A stretch of 64,000 nucleotides of DNA from Lindgomyces ingoldianus (taxonomy: Eukaryota > Ascomycota > Dothideomycetes > Pleosporales > Lindgomycetaceae), in NCBI RefSeq assembly GCF_010093535.1, contig NW_022985229.1:1-64000 (forward strand), given 5' to 3'. Shown in pieces: positions 38,020 through 50,801 of this stretch; the stretch's first letter is position 1; every line of letters begins with the position of its first letter. The position numbers and the translations under genes were made by a program. The notes beneath the pieces were generated by a model. The model worked only from the letters and a program-made list of their open reading frames with translations. It did not search any database and was not told the DNA's origin.

Positions 38020-40160
38020 TTATAAATGCAGATCCGCTCTTGGGACAAGTTGCACATCGAATCCCTCCTTTTGAACTAGAACATATTGCTTCTGCTTCTC
38101 CCACACGACATTTTTACCCTTGAGCGGGATTTCTAAATTGAAGTTCCACACCATGCGTGCTAAGATTAGCCTAAGCTCTGCCAATCCAAGTTCCTTACCA
38201 ATACACGCCCATGAGCCCGTTGAAAATGCTTGAACTGCATGTCGATGATCTGCGTGATAAGGAGACTTTGGGTCACCGAGAGCTGGTGTTAGCCAGCGCT
38301 CAGGAACAAGGATAGTCGCTTTATGGAATTTAGTAGCGGAACGGTAAAGGGACCATTGATGAACGCCAACATTAGTCTAGTGACTGATTAGCATTTGGGG
38401 AGCTTAAGTAGCCGGAATTTAGGGCAGTAGTATAACATACGCCACCCGGGAGCCAAACTCCACACACGGTGTCACTACCCTTAGGAACGACGTGAGCAAG
38501 TGCTCCTCCAACCGGGGGGCTCAGACGTAAACCTTCTTTAATAACGGCATTAAGATATGGAAGCGTGCTTAGAGCATCAAAAGTGAGCATTTCTGGCCTA
38601 GGGAAAGCTCTCCTAACCTCCTCTGTAAGCTTACGTAAAGCAGGAGTCTTGATTAGGTAGTTCGTCGTTCCAGATAGTACAGTACCACAAGTCTCGCTTC
38701 CCGCCACAGTGAGCACATAGAAATTGTTCTCGAGCTCTGCAAAGCTTAATTTTCAGCGTCGATCTCTCACATCTGCGTCTGGCGAGAAATGAGGAAGTAG
38801 TCTGCTCATGAAATCTCGACGTTGAACCTCGAGATTAAGGCGATGATGCACTTTCTGACATGCCCAATGATAGTTTTTCTCCTGGGCTTCGACCATCTTG
38901 GCTGGCAAAACCCTTATAATGAGCTGCGCAAACGTGTTGTAGAATTGGAGGGTGCTAAATAGTGCTCCTAGCTTGAAGTAACTGAATATCTCCAGTACCC
39001 AAGGATGGTACGTACTATTCTCGAGACAACCAAAGTCTTTGGAATCCAAAACTCAGATCTCCAATTATATCAAAAGTCGTGAACATGTACCAGTCGACAA
39101 TATTGATAATTGCGCTTCTCGATCCGGATTCCGCTACTTTCTCATGGAGCTTTTCAATCAATTTGGAGGCATGTTATTGAACGGACGGCTCTTCCTCTGC
39201 AAGGGCTTTGTTTGTAAAGCAGTTCCCGATAATTTTCCCCATTCTCTCATGGTTCCTCGTCGTCGACGCGTCGACGATGGTCTCTGCACAGCCTGGTACT
39301 TCGCCCCACCAAATCGGATTCTTCAGGAAGGGACTATGGCCTGGCCGATGGCAATACAGGGCTTCCAACGAGGCGTAGTACTGTACGATTGGGCGATTTT
39401 GAGGCCTGTACGGGTGAGATTTTGTGTACGTTCGTACGACAGGGAGGAGGAGAGGTAGGTGTACGTATCATAACTGTTACAGCTCACGTGATCTGTACAA
39501 GTAGTACAATTTAATTAAAGTACGCTGTACTCTAGTTAAAACAGCTAAGACTATAGGTCTCTAGAGACGCAAGATTAAGGTCTAATTAACTATAAAATAA
39601 CTAGTTCTCCCTAGTAGCAAGAGCAGATAGGACTAGATGAGGCCTGTAAGGCGGCAAGAGGCGTAGATAGATAACTCTGCAATAGAAAATGGTCTGTAAT
39701 AGGCATTTTTAAGACAACAGGCTAATAGATAGATTAAAACCCTTAGAAAGAGATTTAAGCGTCTGCAGGCCTCCTGCTCGCTAGAGCCCTCCTACCCCTC
39801 TAGAACCCCTATACAAACTTCCTAAAAGGGTAATACAATCTGTGCTACGTACCGTACCTAGGGCATCATTAAACGTACAGTACAGCTCACAAACTCGGTA
39901 CGTTCGTACTGAACACGTGACCGTTACGGTTCACTTTGTACGGACCGTAGTACGGCCCGTTGGAAGCCCTGTGGCAATATATATCATCCCACGCTTCTTC
40001 AGTAGCAAAAGACACTTCGTCGGGCGCCACTCGGACAATATCTCCGTACCTAGGAAACATACGTTGAACCCACGGCGATGTGCCAAAAAAGGTGTTCATA
40101 GAAAACGACTCACCTTTGATGCAGGTCGAAAACGTCGTACTTCAACGGGGATATGACGAC
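38020..40160 (-). pseudogene. Cytochrome P450 pseudogene (CYP, benzoate-4-monooxygenase-like N-terminus)
   Basis: Read leftwards, the protein has PRYGDIVRVAPDEVSF (40060-40010), FLKNPIWWGE (39335-39305), TNKALAEEEP, FDIIGDLSFG (near 39060), an I-helix AGSETCGT (38700), KEGLRLSPP (ExxR motif, 38540-38515), VPERWLTP and the heme loop FSTGSWACIGKELG (about 38215-38175). In the heme loop the usual Arg two residues before Cys is Trp, a C-to-T change. Inactivating changes are an in-frame TAA near 39172, a frameshift near 39045, a stop near 38753, frame changes after 38372, and the MITE at 39357-39971. The first exon, about 40100-40330, is unclear. It is divergent from the intact P450 at 40538. Confidence 0.88.
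39357..39971. mobile_element. Non-autonomous hAT-like MITE
   Basis: A 615-bp insertion in the P450 pseudogene has perfect 14-bp TIRs, CAGGGCTTCCAACG, and an 8-bp target duplication TGGCAATA (39349-39356 and 39972-39979). CAGGG-type ends with 8-bp duplications are typical of hAT transposons. Subterminal sequence is rich in GTACG/CGTAC motifs. No transposase is encoded; the middle (39480-39850) is TA-rich. Removing it joins the P450 codons for DIYCHR and GHSPF. Confidence 0.85.
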
Positions 40161-40330
40161 ATACACAGTAGCTTCCTCCAGGGGTGATGCTTCACCAACA
40201 GGGGTATCCTTCACTAGCAAACGAACCCCCGCGGCCTTGCGCGCTTGGGGGCAAGCTCGGTCCACCAGACCCGAAGCGGGCCGCAGCGGTTTCCAGGGGT
40301 CGAGATACAACCGGCGCATTTAGACTCCAG

Positions 40331-40537
40331 CGTTGCTTTGCCGCAAAGGCACCAACGGAAGACCACAGCAGACTGTCCAATACACGTCCTTCACCAACCT
40401 ATCAGGTAACTGGTAGTGTCGGCTGGAAAGGAACCAGAAAACGCGATATCTCCTCTTGACACACATTCCACCACTGATCGATTCCCCTTAGATATCCTTC
40501 ACCCTAGGCTCGCGATTTCAGCACCCTGCACGCTCCA
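40331..40537. promoter_or_regulatory. Shared upstream region of two divergent P450 genes
   Basis: About 200 bp separate the decayed minus-strand P450 from the intact plus-strand P450 start at 40538. This arrangement suggests a common promoter region. No specific binding site is identified. Confidence 0.35.
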
Positions 40538-42378
40538 ATGCTGACATCAATCGTCCTCGTTTTATTTTCTCTTTTAGTTATCTACCGCTCCTTATCGTTC
40601 TACAGATCGCTTCAGCATCACATTTCCCAGGCCCGAGAGTCCGGTCTAAAATTTTACATCTCTCCGTAAGTCCATTCCCCCGCGGACAAGTATTCCCATC
40701 ATGAATAGCTGACAACCTTCAGATTCTACTTCCAGTCTGTGCCGTGGATTCTGCTTCAAGAAGCCTTACTGCCAGTTCTCCTCAAGCTTCCCACTTCGTG
40801 GACAGACTCATGGCTTCCGTATAACCAAGCATTCGAAAATCGAATTTGCAACTAATTATTTCCTAGCCTTTCCCTCTTCTTTCGAATATGGCACTATGGG
40901 TATAAACCCTTCGAGGCTGCAGATAACGATACCTTCATCGTTGCTTCTTCTGGTGGGAACGTGTTGTGGACTTGCGATCCCGATGTTATCATGCAAGTAA
41001 GCAGCCGTCACAAGGATTTTGTAAAGCCAATCGGCATGTTAGGCATGTTGAATATCTATGGACCAACCATTACAGCCTCAGAAGGAGAAGAGCATCGCAC
41101 CTACCGGAGGATCGCCGCTCCTTCGTTCAACGAAGAGACACATCGCACGGTGTGGGAAGAGTCACTCAAGCAGGGCGAAATGATGCTTCAAGTATGGAGT
41201 GAAAACAGCGGAAGTGTGAAGGACCTGAACTCTTACGCTAGCTTATTTGCGCTTCATGTCCTCAGCAAAGCCTTCTTCCAGAAGCAGATGACATGGGATG
41301 AGGATCATCAACTGCCATCCGGCCACACCCTTCCCTATGCGGACGCGGTCAGCTCCGTGTTCAAATACGCTCAGACTCTATTCATGATGCCTCGGCGATT
41401 ACTTGGTATGTTAACTCCCTCCACCTGGCTGATTCACAAAGCTAAAACGATACAGAGCACTCCCCGTCCTCGAAGCACAAGAAAGCCATCCAAGCTTTTG
41501 TCGAATTTCGCAAATACATGGATGAAATGGTGATCGCAACCTCCACAAATGTTGGAACAACCCCACATAGTGAGGGCGGAAACCTACTCCAGAATTTTGT
41601 CAAAGCCACTTTCGTAGAGGACACGGCCCTAAATATCACCCATGATGCGGTGCTGGGGAACCTCTTCATCTTCATTCTCGCGGGACACGAAACGAGCGCT
41701 AATACCATGACATTTGCTATCGCTCTACTGGCTTACCGGCCTCGATTCCAAGCGGCATTACATGCAGACCTCGACTCAATTCTTGGAGAGGGCGATCCAA
41801 CCACATGGTCTTACTCCCATCATTACCCAAAACTGATCAATGGCCATGTAGGTGCATTAATGAAGGAGACGCTAAGACTTTATACCGTACTTCCATTCTT
41901 CCCGAAAACGAATGAACATTTTCAGACTTTAAGCGTTCAAGGGGAGTCAGTTGCAATACATCCTAAAACTCTAATCATGGTCAACACGAGCGCCACACAT
42001 CGCAATCCGAAGTACTGGCCCACTGCGAGGGAACATAGCAAAAGCGAGCCTCCTCATCCACTTTCGTCCTTCAACCCAGAACGCTGGTTACAACGCTTTG
42101 GCGAGGTTGGCGGCGAGACTGAGAGCAACTTCAAGCCTGGCTCGTACATTCCCTTTGCAGAGGGATTTCGCTCCTGTATGGGTTCAAGATTTGCCAGTAT
42201 TGAATTCTGTGCCGCCATTGCGAGAATATTCAGCCAGTACCGAGTCGAGTTTGAGGGTGGGACAAGTCCAGAAGCCCTCAGGAAAGCGGAACAACAACTG
42301 TCCTCTGGCGTAGGATTCGAGCTAGGGTTGAAGTTGAAGGACCCACTGGTGGTAAGGTTTGTTAAGAGGAACTGGTGA
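40538..42378 (+). CDS. Cytochrome P450 monooxygenase, intact, 4 exons
   Basis: Spliced exons 40538-40665, 40723-40818, 40867-41405 and 41456-42378 give a 561-residue protein with no internal stop. The three introns (57, 48 and 50 bp) have GT-AG ends and branch-like GCTGAC, ACTAAT and GCTGAT. The N-terminus MLTSIVLVLFSLLVIYRSL is a membrane anchor, as expected for an ER-bound fungal P450. Motifs: AGHETS (residues 330-335, oxygen-binding I-helix), KETLR (391-395, ExxR), NPERW, and FAEGFRSCMG (488-497) with heme-ligand Cys495. All the key residues are present. The substrate is unknown. It is the only intact P450 of three in the window and lies between a dead P450 and a GST gene transcribed from the opposite strand. 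RIP has not visibly damaged it. Confidence 0.92.
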
Positions 42379-42644
42379 TTGGATGAATTAATTGAATCCA
42401 TTCACAAACAATCCGAAGTCTCCTATAGCCCGAATCTGCTCACATGCAGAACGCGAGTGTACGGTAGTCGCATTCTTTGATCAGTTATTTTCCAAAGAAA
42501 CTGCCTTCCAGCAAAGACTTCTGATACCTTCACGATATTACACAGAATAACCCAATCTCTCATCCCCGCATAAAAAGTATTAATTGCTAGCAATTTGCTA
42601 CGACTGATTCAGGGAAGCATCGAGGTAGACTCGGAAGCCTAAGA
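42379..42644. terminator. Convergent 3' intergenic region between P450 and GST
   Basis: The two genes face each other across 266 bp, so this stretch should hold both polyadenylation regions. No clear signal was identified. Confidence 0.35.
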
Positions 42645-43532
42645 TCACTTAGTTGCATCCGCAAGGATCTTCTGCTGCATTTCCACCGCTTTCTTAATAG
42701 ACTGCCTGTTTTTCATGCTTTCAATCCACCTTTTGTATTCGGGATACTTCTCAATGTCCCATTTGTCTTGGAATGCCGCGAAGATTCTGGCTATCTGCTC
42801 GTGCCACATGACAAAAATAAGATCAGCATAGGTGCACTTCTCCCCTACCAGCCATCCCGAGGGGCCCGAGGCCAGAGCCCCATCCAAGACTCCAACCACA
42901 CGATGCACCTCATCCATGTATCGCTGTTGTGCCGATGGCAACTTCTCCGGATGGAAGAGGTTAAACCTTCCCAGTACTGCTTAGAAGGCAAATGACGTAA
43001 TCTGTTGTAGTGTGGGGAGCTTACCATGCCGCCTGCCCGAAATAGGGACCCTGTCCAGATATCTGGAAACACATCCACTGGTTTAGGAAATGCTTCTCTG
43101 GGAAGCTATCATAGTGAAGCTTCTTCTCGGTATCATACTGCTCGACTAAGTACGTAATGATGGCACCAGACTCCCAGAGCACAATTCCCGTGTTGGGGTC
43201 CTCGATGGCTAATTCCATGAATAAGCATTTTCGCAAACTCTGGAAAGTCAAAGGCACTTACCCGGGCAACGACCATTAGGATTCAAGTCTGTAAACGGTT
43301 TTTCCTTGAGAGCCCCGTAGCCGACGACTTTCAAATCATAGGGGATTCCCAGCTCCTCGCAGATGATGACTACCTTTCTAGGAATTAGAGCAGGCCATGA
43401 AGTATGCAACGAAGCACATGAAGTGTACCTTGAAAGGATTTGGCCCACCCGCTGCTTTAATTAGCGAACCTCCTCACTATCTCAACGTTGTGGGGAACAC
43501 TTACGAGCTGAATACAGAGTGATAGGACGCAT
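42645..43532 (-). CDS. Glutathione S-transferase (Ure2p-like fungal class), 5 exons
   Basis: Exons, in transcription order, are 43532-43505, 43454-43429, 43373-43262, 43208-43025 and 42966-42645, giving 223 residues, a normal GST length. The N-terminal thioredoxin-like domain reads MRPITLYSAPAGGPNPFKVV, then CEELGIPYDL and NPNGRCP, with the cis-Pro at 55 and Cys54 where Val is usual, and LWESGAI with the glutathione-binding Glu68-Ser69. The C-terminal helical domain (about 90-223) includes GWLVGEKCTYADLIF. Introns have GT-AG ends. It likely conjugates glutathione to electrophiles in the cytosol. Beside P450s it could take part in detoxification or in sulfur addition in a metabolite pathway; this is inference. 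I chose the start from the only Met that places PITLYS in frame. Confidence 0.88.
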
Positions 43533-44028
43533 CGTTGTAGCTTATCAAGGCAAAGGCTGAGTGCAATTGAGGTCAAACGATGATTCCGTAGATCTGGAGG
43601 TGCGTGAAAGTAGCTAGAAGTCGAAGGCCAGAGCACAATGCTTACCGTTTCGCTCCGCTGTACTACCAATCGCTTTATCCGGTAAACTTTTGTCGTTTGA
43701 AGTGCTCCAGTGCGGCGGGACTTGCAGCAGTGCTGTGCCCCTGAAGCAGGGTTACGAAAAAGTGCAGCATAGTATCCTTGTATTTTTTCGGACTTCGAAG
43801 TCTGCATGCAGAATCTATCCGTTTTTATATGCAGGGAAATGATGGCGTCCGGCTGGGACAATCCATGAACGCTCGGAGCGGCACAGCAGAACACGCCTCG
43901 ATCCGATGTCACCATAGTTTCCTGTCAAAAGGCACTCGAAAAAGTCCCGAACGGAATTGAACACCACACAATCGTGCATCACTTCCGTCGTTCTATCCCT
44001 CGTTGAAGACTTACAAGACATCTGCACA
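43533..44028. promoter_or_regulatory. Divergent upstream region of the GST and the SAT4-type gene
   Basis: About 500 bp separate two genes transcribed away from each other. Several overlapping open stretches in this region (for example 43457-43915) show no domain and are not supported as genes. No regulatory motif is identified. Confidence 0.35.
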
Positions 44029-44702
44029 ATGCATCTCTCCCCAAGACAGAATGCTCCGCCCACCATGGCGCCGCATGGTGTGACTCCCAACTTCATTAAT
44101 CCTGACTCTACCGGAGGCAAAATTGTCCTTTTCTGTCCTCTTCTGGGCGCGCTGGCAACTATTTTCGTCGCATCTCGCGTTTTGATCAAACTGGAAGTTC
44201 TCGAGAAATGGAGCTTGGACGATAGTGAGTTAATCTCGTAGAGCATGACATGTTACACGTTGTATGTTCAACACCTGTACCTCTAGCCTTGATATTGTTT
44301 GCGTTGCCCTGTGCAATTGCAAGAGTGGTCTTCAATGTGATCAGTAAGTGAGCCCATTGCTTCATATATGATAGGTTACTGAAGAGATGCAGTCGTAAAA
44401 AAGTACATGGTAGGAAGACACACGTGGGACATCCCACCTTCAGAACTGATCAACATCGGCAACGGAAGTAAGAATGTACGATACTCGAGAACGGATTCAA
44501 GGACCGAGTTGATGGGAAGCATGGACTTTTCATCGGTGACATGATATACTTCTGGGGTATCATGTTTTCCAAACTTTCCATTCTAACGCTTTACAAAAAC
44601 GTCTTTAGTATACACAAGCGCTTTCGAGTCCTGCTTTACACTATGATAGCATTCGCCATCTGTTACTGCATGGCGTTCTTTATATCTCTTTATTAGAAAA
44701 GC
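44029..44702 (+). pseudogene. SAT4/rhodopsin-type integral membrane protein, truncated by Copia-2
   Basis: Exons 44029-44224, 44287-44343, 44393-44467 and 44509-44696 splice in one frame. The protein starts MHLSPRQNAPP and has a first membrane segment (IVLFCPLLGALATIFVASRV), then LDD, a second membrane segment (TLILFALPCAIARVVFNVI), RHTWDIPPSELINIG and FWGIMFSKLSILTLYKNVF. These features and their order are those of the fungal SAT4/rhodopsin-domain membrane family. The usual protein has seven membrane segments; here four to five are left. A TAG at 44694, where the family often has Gln, precedes the Copia-2 insertion at 44703. The 3' part is not found after the transposon. The exact role of the family is not established. 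Confidence 0.78.
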
Positions 44703-47700
44703 TGTCCGTACGCAGCAGCAGCGTCGCGGCCTGGATACGAACGATCGCGCACGAGCAGGATCACGTATCTATGTCACATGATGCTCGTGCGCGAACCTCC
44801 GTGCGCGAACATCTAGATATCCCCCTTTTCCTCTGTACAGAGGAAAGACAAGAGTAATAGAACTAGAAACATGTTGCCCTTACCTTACCTACCTTGTACG
44901 CTGTGCACACTGTACACCACTCTTACTTTTACTACTTAAGTGTTTATACTATAAGCAGCTAGCTGTTAGAGCCTATTTAACACTAATTAGTAGTTAATTT
45001 AATTAACTGTAAATTAGTAAAAGTAATAATAAAGTACTTACACTTTATAAGGTACTTTATTTTGTTACTTATCCTTTAGGAAAAGTAATAGTAGAGTACT
45101 TATACTTTATAAGGTACTTTGTTTTGTTACCTATCTTTTAGAATAGCAGATTAATCCTTTGCATTATATAGTAAGCCCTGCTACTGTACAAAGCAAAGAG
45201 AAGATAGTGTAAAATGCACACTAAAGCTACTAAAGCTGCATAACCTAGCAGCTAGATAATAGCACATTAATTCTTTGCATTATACAGCAAGCTCTGCTAC
45301 TGTACAAAGTAAAAAGGAAATAGTATAAGGCGCATACTAAAGCTATTAAAGCTGCACAACCTAGCAGCTAGACAACAGCAGTACCTGCGTAATTTACTAA
45401 AAAAGTAATTAACTATACTATTATAATAAAATCCTATTAGCAACTAACAACTCTGTGTAATAATAGGAAGAATAAGGAATAATTTTTATTATATAAACAA
45501 CTTATAAAAGACACAGGGATATTAGAGGCAACACTACAGAATAAGACTAGCCTAGAGTACTAGAATAACAAGATTAATATATTAGAGGCTTTAATAAGCC
45601 TATAAACTTAATTATATATAAGTTATATAATTACTAATCTATGCATAATAACTTAGAAAAGCGCTACCTTTCTAAGTATATATATAAAGGATTTTAAAGA
45701 ATAGACACTATAAGACTTCTTAGCACTTAGCTGCGCGTTTAAAAAGAAGCTTATATAAGTACTAAAGAATAAAAGAATTACACTATAGCTAGGCACTAAA
45801 GGTACTTAAGCCTAAAAGCTGTATAATATAGCATAAAAAAAAGTAATTATACTAAAAAAGATTTATACATAACTTCTATTACTATATAAGGCTCTACATA
45901 GAAGCAGACTAAACATAATGCTGCTATTAACACTAAATGTACTAGCATTACCTGCTCCTACACCTTAGCTAGCACTACACTAATTACTGTATAAATAATA
46001 CATGCCACCCTACCTAACGCCTGCTCCACACCCTTAATTGTACACACCACCGCCTGCAGTAGTGTATGCACCACTAATACCACCTGCACAATCCATACCA
46101 CATTACAGCCTGTACAAACTTCCACCCTAGAGGGAAACTGCTAAAGAAAAACTCCTAGCAGATAAGATTATATAATTCTAAAAGGCATAAAAAAAAAATA
46201 ATAACTACATAGGTTAACTATATAATATCTTTATAAATAAAATAAAGATTTTTATTAATTTATGTTAACAGCTAAATATCTAGGAAACTTAGTACACAGA
46301 CATCTTTCTAAATATCCTAGAAGGTTAGGTAAATATGCACTATATGCACAACATAGGCTCTAGAAATAACTAGAAGCATTTGTATAACACCTTAAGCATT
46401 ATAATAAAGAATTTTACGCAAAGAGAAAAAAAAAAACTGTAAAAAGTAAAGTTCTATGTAAAAAGTAAGACTATCTTAGCAGAGAAGCAACTTATTAAGT
46501 TTAATAGTAAAAAGATTAAACTTACGCACAACATAGTAGTTGTTACTTAGAAAAGATAAGTAAGCTACCTTTATATAATTAACTTAAAGAACAAGAATGC
46601 TGCACAATAATATGTTAAGCAATGTATAAGAGAGGTATACATTGCATTTATGTGTTAACTAAAGGCAGCATTTAACCTCTTTATTACTGCATAAACTACA
46701 GACCCTTTGCATAATAACATTAACACACTTAACGCACAAATCTAATAGCAGATAGATAATAGTAAGCATAGTCTTACCTTCCTACTATTACAGCTTAATT
46801 ATGTAAAGCTGTTTATCTTTATAGATAAATTATTTGCTAATAATAAAAACTTTAGCTTACAGCTAGAATTCTTAATTATATTAAGTAATAAAGACTATAT
46901 AGAGCAAAGCAACTACTTTAAAATACTAGGCAACATTATACACTAGAATTCTACTAAGTGTAAAAGAGTAACTAGAAGTGTTCTTACTAGTAAACTATAC
47001 AGAATAGTTAGAGGGTTTAACAATATAATTACTTTTAATATAACTTTATAGTAAATTATATAAACACTTAAACTGCTACTAATTTTAGTAGTAATTTACA
47101 CAGATTTAAGGTCTTTATATAATTGCCTTGTTAAGCTAGGCACTACTAGTAAAAAGTAACTTATAATTAACATTATGTTACTCTGCAAATTATATAAGAA
47201 AAGGGAAATTACTAAAATTAGGTAGATTAATAGTAAAAACAACCTAGTAAATGCATATATAAAGAAAACACTAAACTAGGCTTTTTAATTATTAGTCCTA
47301 ACTAACTGCCTCTTTGTCTAGATAAAAGCATCTGTGGACTAGCTAGATCTTATGCGCAAAAATGCCTTAGACTAACTAGACTAACAACGCCTTTATATAA
47401 GGCTTATTTCTCTTTGTTTTTTTTTTTTTTATTATACACACTTATCTTTCTTATTATAAGGATCTGTTACTGTTAGCACTGTACAAAAAGAGAAAAGAGC
47501 TAGGGGATTGTACAGTAGGGCTTAGAAAGTAAAGGATAAAGAAGAGAAGAGCTATTTACATAGCATAACTAGCTTATCTTAACGCACAGCATTACTAAGG
47601 CAAGTCCTAACAAATAGGGTAGAGTAAAGGCAGAATGTAATTAGATAGACCTACACAGACAGAAGGGAGGTAACGTGTATAGAAGGCAACTCTTTAGACA

Positions 47701-47997
47701 AAAAGAAAAGTTGCTAGTGTCTGTACACAGTAGCAGCGTCGCGGCCTAGATACAAACAATCGCGCATAAGCAGGATCACGTATCTATGTTACATAATGCT
47801 TGTGCGCAAACCTCTGTGCGCAAACATCTAGATATCCCCTTTTTCCTCTGTATAGAGAAAAGATAAGAGTAATAGAACTAGAAACATATTACTCTTACCT
47901 TACCTACTTTATACGCTGTGCACACTGTACACTACTCTTACTCTTGCTACTTAAGTGCTCATACTATAAGCAGCTAGCTGTCGGAGCCCATTCAACA
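44703..47997 (+). mobile_element. Copia-2 retrotransposon, second copy, internally deleted
   Basis: LTRs of 280 bp (44703-44982 and 47718-47997) begin TGTCCGTA or TGTCTGTA. The target duplication is AAAGC (44698-44702, 47998-48002). Relative to the copy at 25647 it lacks about 3.1 kb, from within gag to late pol (junction near 46393, joining positions equivalent to about 27335 and 30432), and a smaller piece near 47461. The RNase H end survives in decayed form. It has fewer transitions than the first copy in its 5' LTR. Confidence 0.92.
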
Positions 47998-48002
47998 AAA
48001 GC

Positions 48003-48083
48003 TCTATATAGCATTCTTTTAAAAATAAAAAATTTAAAGACAGAGTTAAAGAAGAAATATAAAGTAAAAAAGATTATTAAATA
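48003..48083. other. Short AT-rich spacer between Copia-2 and Fot1
   Basis: About 80 bp of A-rich sequence follow the Copia-2 target duplication. It does not clearly continue the SAT4-type coding sequence. Confidence 0.5.
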
Positions 48084-48559
48084 ACGTACTTTACAGGCAA
48101 GTTGCTTACACACCTAAGTTGCTTACTTTTGCTAAGACCCTACTATACTACTCTTATACTAATGCATTTCTAATAATACTACTTAAATATGTTAAAAAAA
48201 CATTAAATGTAGCTTATGCTTTAGGCTTTTAAATAAAATATAACACTTTTTAAGCAACATGCTGCAGCTATTTATAAAGTTTTTTAAAAAATAATAAGTA
48301 ACTAACATGCTAAATAACTTTTCTAAGCTAATTATATAGCTAACTTATAAAAGCTAGATAATAATAAAAAGTAAGTAATTATTTAGCACATACTTAAGCT
48401 AAATGCATAAGAATTTCCTCTCTAGCTAGTAGCTATAGCTAATATAGCTAATTCTTTACACGCTAAGCATAATATAGGCTATATTAGCATAAACTAGCTT
48501 AATATATTTATTAAGCGCTACTTAAAGCTTAAAGTAAAGTTTAAGTATAAGTATAACTA

Positions 48560-50386
48560 ACGTACCTAACAGGTTAGCCGGCTACACAGGTTAGCCAGCT
48601 ACTTTTGCTAAGCCTCTACCACACTTTACCTATCTACATAATGCCTTAACAACAACACTAGATTAAATTTTCTAAAAAATGTTAAATACAGCTTACTTTT
48701 TAAGCTTTTAAATAAAACTTAAAACTTTTTTTATATAACACTAAGTAATTAACATGCTAGATAGCCTTTATAAGTAAAATACTAGCCTAAATTAAGAAAT
48801 ATAACTAAGCTTAAAAAAAAGTAGTTATTAAGTATATACTTAAGCTTATTACACACAGATTTCCTTTTAGGCTTATAGCTATAGCTAATATAGCTAATTT
48901 GTTACGTGTAAAGTGTAATCTAGGCTAGGTTAGCTTAAACTAGCCTAGTATATAAGTTAAGCACTGCTTTAAGTTTATAATAAAGTTTAATTATAAGTAT
49001 AATTATAAAAAAGCACTTTATAAAAATCTAGAAGTTATCTAGAGCTAGTTTTACTTAGTAGCTAATATAAAAGCTAAGTATAGTATCTAAAATAAAGACA
49101 TGTATAACTTTAATAAGTTAAGCTTTATTATAAGCCAGATATTAACTAGAGTAGTTATTATAGCTTTAGAGAAATAAAAATAGCTAAAAGTAATATAGTA
49201 AAGTAATAAAAAGTAGATAATAGTTATTTAAAGCATTAATATAATAAAGTAGGCTATTTTACTTTTTATTATTTTTAAAAGCTGCTATTACTTTTTTACC
49301 TAGTATAAAAAAAATCTGCCTTAGAACTAGGTTATTACAGTTTTTAAAAATAGCTAGATAATAAATAAGCTTAGGCTGTAGTAGTTAAAGCACTTTAATA
49401 AGCATATAAAAAAAAGGTTATAAGCGCTTATTAGCTTTTTATTATTAATAGCTATAAAAGCTATAACTTACTTAATTTTTAGTAGTACTATAAAAAAAAT
49501 AAAATTATTACTATTTATATGCCTTTACACTTATTACACTTTTTATAGCCTTTTAATGTAGGTTGTTTTATTTCTTTAAAAAAAGTGTATAAGCGCTAAG
49601 CTAAAGATCTTATATATAACTAAATTACTTATATTATAAAACTTAAGTTTTTACTATGCTTTATACACACTTATAATGCAGTAATTACTTTTAGTAATAT
49701 TTAAAAAAAGTTTTAAAGTGCTAGTTTAGTTTTATTTAACCTAAAATAAGTTAAAATAGCTTTTAACATTTAGTTATGTATTTTATTACTACTACTACTT
49801 ATTAAAAATAAGCTCTAGTAGTTATAAACTCTAAGTAATACTCTTAAATTTAGGTTATAATTAATGCTTATAAAAGTAAAAATTTAAAAGTATATAAATA
49901 GCTTACTAATATCTATTGTAAAGGCCTTTAAAAAAGGTTTAAAAAGGGTAGCAATTATTGCGCATAAGCTAGTGTTAGCATAAAAAAAGTTTATAAAGCT
50001 TTAAGTAGTAAATAAAGCTGCTATATAACATAAATTACATAAAAAAAGTAAATTTAAGTAAAAAAAACCTTAATAGTTAAGAATAGGGCTTATCTAACTA
50101 CTCTAAAGGAGTTTAGAGCGTGTAGTAATAAAAAGAAGCTAAAGACGCAGGTGCACACTAAAAGAGGTAAGCTAAGTTAAAAGTAATATAGGCAGTGCAA
50201 TTAAACTAGGCATAACTTATATACATATAAAAAAGTAGTAGAAGTAGACTTTAAATAATATCTTGTGTTATATTACTTTATACAGGGCTAAAGTAGGCTG
50301 TTTTGCGCTAGAATAGGGTGGTTTTAGTAGGGGCTTAGCAAAAGTGGCCAGCTAACCTGTGTAGCCGGCCAACCTGTTAGGTACGT
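48560..50386 (+). mobile_element. Fot1 family 2 element, full length, RIP-degraded
   Basis: 1827 bp between TA dinucleotides (48558-48559, 50387-50388), with TIRs ACGTACCTAACAGGTTAGCC. It aligns with 13869-14622 and 35329-35706 and includes the middle part missing there. The plus strand encodes a decayed Fot1 transposase around 48840-49160. Not functional. Confidence 0.9.
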
Positions 50387-50801
50387 TATAAAAAAGCTTT
50401 TTATAAAATTTTTATAGTAATTTAAAGCTAGTTTAACTTTATAAAGAATATTAAAGCTAAGTATAGCATCTAGAATAATAATATGTATAACTTTAATAAA
50501 ATAAAGTTTATAATAAACTAAATATCTACTAAAGTAGTTGTTATAGGTTTAGAGAGATAAGGATAGCTAAAAGCAGTCTAGCTAGGTAACTAAGAGTAAA
50601 TAACAGCTATCTAGAGCATTAATACTAAAAAGTAGGCTATTTTACTTTTTATTATTTTTTAGAGTAGTAATTACTTTTTAAACTAGTATAATAAAAATTT
50701 ACTTTAAAATTAAGTTATTATAATTTTTAAGTGTAGCTAGACTACTAATTAGCTTAGTTTAGACTAGTTAAAGCACTTTATTAAGTATATAAAAAAGTGT
50801 A

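Noticed and set aside
39039..39458. 139-codon plus-strand open frame
   Set aside because: It is antisense to the P450 pseudogene and runs into the hAT-like MITE; the minus strand carries the P450 motifs.
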